NCBI GenBank assembly: GCA_028023455.1
Contig: JAQFVV010000995.1
Location: 62,001-126,000 of the forward strand
Direction: 5' to 3'
Length of the DNA: 64,000 nt
Origin: Epiperipatus broadwayi
Taxonomy: Eukaryota; Onychophora; Udeonychophora; Euonychophora; Peripatidae
Made by a program: the position numbers and the translations under genes. Under the pieces are notes generated by a model. The model worked only from the letters and a program-made list of their open reading frames with translations. It was not told where the DNA came from and searched no databases. Each line of letters starts with the position of its first letter. The stretch's first letter is position 1. Below are positions 61,626 to 64,000 of this stretch, in pieces.

Positions 61626-62440
61626 AAAATTTCTGCTCAGGTTCATAATTAAAACATTAACAACTTAGCATAAATTATAAATGATAAGTAGATACATAGG
61701 ATTACATTAATTGTTATGCATGGTTAAAACAGTGTGTTGTTGTTACTGCAAATATTTAACTTTTTTTAAAAAATATGTATAAATCTTAAATGTTAAAATT
61801 ATAAGATTGTTTTTAATTAAATAATTTCATTACATTTATTTATTTTTATACTTTTTTTTTGGTTGTTTTTATAGAAGAATAATTGTACAATTACAGGAAG
61901 AAGAATTATAAGTAATCAATTTTAATGTAGATTAAAAAACAGAGTATAAAAAATTGCTGTATACATCAGATATTAATTTATTTATTTCATTATTATTCTC
62001 TTATTGTTTTGTTATTAATTTAATTTGTGCCTTATTATGTTTCATATATATTTCATACAATAAGTTATTGTTGTTCTCAATTGATAATTATTGTATTCCG
62101 AATCTATGACAGATTAATTCATGTTAGATATCATAATGAATTTATTATATTCTTTTATTATTCTCAGTAACATTTAATATTTATCTCATAATGTATAGCT
62201 CTGTTGATCATAAAATTAATTGTGAGTGAAATAGCATAACTTTGCCATAGGTATTCATCCTGACTTGCATCGTGCATGAAATTTATAAATGCAAAGCAAG
62301 TTGGGATAAATCAATAATAAATTTACTATATTTGGAGATATGGCTATAATGTTGGTGTATTCTAAAGTTATAATGTTACAATTTCATTTGTTTATGCTGG
62401 ATATATTTTCCCATTACAATATTGGTTTTCATGCATTGAG
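61626..62440. other. intron sequence, nothing identified
   Basis: AT-rich; no motif or repeat boundary on either strand. Confidence 0.4.
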
Positions 62441-62443
62441 CTA

Positions 62444-62960
62444 GTGAGGAGTGCTATATTCATCAGATCATTAATATATATATATATATTTTACCATCCC
62501 CTTTCCCCTTTGCACCGGCTCCCTATTAAACCGCTCCTAAAAGGGATTGTGGGCTCCAAAACAAACATGATACAGCGTAAAGATTTATTTATTTTTTCTT
62601 ATATCAATAGTTGTTCATTATCAACACAAGAGGGCGCCAGATACGATGATTTGATTCACAATTTAATTTCTCGCATCACCTTACGTCATATCAAAACGAT
62701 TTTGAAGTCTAATCCCTGCCCATAAGCTCGAACTCCCAGCATGGACCAATATGGGTCACTCAGGGTCGCGATGAAATTGCCTTCAAGACTATTATTCTGG
62801 AAAATGACACAATATTAACCAATGGATAAGAAGATCGGTTGATTAACAGATCGATCCAAGCATTGGACGGGATCATTGGTTATTTATAACTAATACGAAT
62901 GTTCGGTTGAGGCATCATTAGAATAAACAACTTAGACGTTTATAATATCATCCCCCCTTT
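62444..62960. other. less AT-rich island, origin unknown
   Basis: The plus frame 62444-62725 (93 codons) contains PLSPLHRLPIKPLLKGIV, faintly like the LHWLPV block found near the end of some LINE proteins, but the rest is unlike them. The following 230 bp (CCATAAGCTCGAACTCCCAG and GGGTCACTCAGGGTCGCGAT) are notably richer in G and C. It could be an old repeat, a non-coding exon or a regulatory element. I cannot decide between these. Confidence 0.3.
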
Positions 62961-63067
62961 ATCATACAGTCCAATAAAATTATTTATACTAGATCTATTG
63001 ACATTTACTTATATTTATTAATAATAGGCCCTCCCAACTCTTAAATCTATGTTAACTACATAATAAG

Positions 63068-63097
63068 TAAACATCGTGACTTACGGCACGATGTTTA
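63068..63097. other. perfect 11-bp hairpin
   Basis: TAAACATCGTG (63068-63078) and CACGATGTTTA (63087-63097) around the loop ACTTACGG. It is not followed by a T-run on the plus strand. Function unknown. Confidence 0.6.
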
Positions 63098-63905
63098 TGA
63101 ATGAAATTTAAAAGAAATAAAAACAAAGAAAATATAAGAAAGACAAATTTAAAAGTAAAATAATTAATTGCATGAATAAATGCTAACAATAATAATAGCT
63201 CCAAAAAAAAAATATATTTAATTATAGAAATGATTTGAGGAATGCTCGACTAGTTTAAATTAAAAAAAAAATTTATTGATTATAAAAAAATGAAACATTG
63301 ATTAATAACTTTATTTACACGCACATACGCGCATTCTCGCACTCGCACAGAAAAGAACATATTATGCATAATAAACATGACTGAAAATATATTTCCTCTT
63401 TTTACAATTTGAAAGTAGGTGTGTGTTATAGTTTATCTGCGAAAGAAAATAATAATTATGATCAAAGTTCATAACTGGAAAAGTCCTAAGATTTAAATAT
63501 GATGGACTATGTAGCATCTGACATTTTTATATTTACGAAAGTTGGGATTACAATAATAAGATTTAAGTATGAAAGATTACGGGTCATTTTATATTGGATT
63601 TACGAAGTCGAATTTAATTAATTATGAGATTGCCTTTAAGTTTACGTAAAGAATGAATGGAAGCATTATATAAAAAAAATGTTTACCTAGGATTTTGCTT
63701 AGTCTTCTGCTGCTTCTAATTTGGGAGGGTTCGAACCTGATAGATGATGTTTCCATAATACATGGTTATTCATTTCACATAAGTTCAGCGTAGTATGTTT
63801 GGACGATTCTTGTATATTAAACAGAACAACGTCCTTAGACTGATTGGAGCATTATGTTCGGACGGAACTGTTGTTGATCATTCATAGCTGTGGAGATGTT
63901 CTGGC
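63098..63905. other. non-coding sequence, nothing identified
   Basis: A short alternating patch ACGCACATACGCGCATTCTC lies near 63318. GGGTTCGAACC near 63728 resembles a pol III B box, but no A box was found upstream. Confidence 0.4.
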
Positions 63906-63909
63906 GGTG

Positions 63910-63963
63910 GAGCGTCGATCAATCACTGAAGGGTTTTCTAGCCCATCATGATGATCGACGCTC
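63910..63963. other. perfect 12-bp inverted repeat with GC-rich stem
   Basis: GAGCGTCGATCA (63910-63921) is inverted exactly at 63952-63963. Inside the loop GGG and CCC flank TTTTCTAG, giving a possible second stem. The GC content of the stem stands out in this region. It could be a miniature transposon end or a structured RNA. Confidence 0.6.
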
Positions 63964-64000
63964 TAAATGTTAATTTCACAGTGATCATATTGGACAAACC

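Noticed and set aside
63725-63738. GGGTTCGAACC, a good match to a pol III B box
   Set aside because: No A box or tRNA-like fold upstream; a short palindrome could arise by chance.

Overview
This is an AT-rich (roughly three-quarters A+T by eye), repeat-laden stretch of an animal nuclear genome. No long host open reading frame is present. The one host coding exon I can support is at 26699-26799: the first coding exon of a SNAP-25-type synaptic SNARE, with a poly-T tract and AG acceptor, a good start context (AACCATGG), 24 codons, and a GTGAGA donor at the intron position I recall for animal SNAP25 genes. The exon's peptide and the mix of transposons (Penelope-like, RTE-like, hAT, Merlin-like, tRNA-derived SINEs) suit an invertebrate. 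A lophotrochozoan, perhaps a mollusc, is my best guess and is not proven. On this reading the window is two large introns of SNAP25, one on each side of the exon. I found no further SNAP25 exon.

Layout. 0.35-2.5 kb: tandem repeats (a ~366-bp satellite, ~50-bp sub-repeats, a ~102-bp duplication, and four units each carrying the palindrome TCACGTGA). 4.2-4.9 kb: two direct copies of a repeat, 409 bp apart, the second with an apparently complete type I hammerhead ribozyme motif; further copies lie at 9.7 and 13.9 kb. 12.0-16.3 kb: foldback element, SINE, hAT transposase remnant and a small inverted-repeat element. 16.8-17.3 kb: hAT-type MITE with perfect 8-bp target duplication. 19.7-21.25 kb: decayed Penelope-like element (minus strand). 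21.6-24.05 kb: decayed RTE-like LINE. 26.7 kb: SNAP25 exon. 28.8-30.1 kb: second hAT remnant. 32.3-32.8 kb: a Penelope-LTR-like element with hammerhead core and 14-bp target duplication. 35.1-36.25 kb: non-autonomous DNA transposon with ~30-bp inverted ends. 44.8-45.7 kb: third hAT-like remnant, followed by a non-LTR LINE (45.75-48.4 kb) whose tail is a (CAT)n-(AAT)n microsatellite of about 375 bp. 52.4-52.7 kb: second hAT MITE. 53.5-56.6 kb: two head-to-head copies of one Penelope-like element, the minus-strand copy interrupted by a 391-bp palindromic hammerhead element with a 12-bp target duplication. 56.8-60.35 kb: three foldback elements and a Merlin/IS1016-like transposase fragment. The last 1.5 kb is slightly less AT-rich, with two perfect short hairpins.

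The theme that links several parts is self-cleaving RNA. Hammerhead cores occur in two unrelated repeat families: a retrozyme-like tandem repeat, and the LTR-like ends of Penelope elements, whose reverse transcriptase plus GIY-YIG endonuclease copies are in the same window. Everything else is typical intron filler. All matches were made by eye from motifs; no alignment, folding or database search was run.
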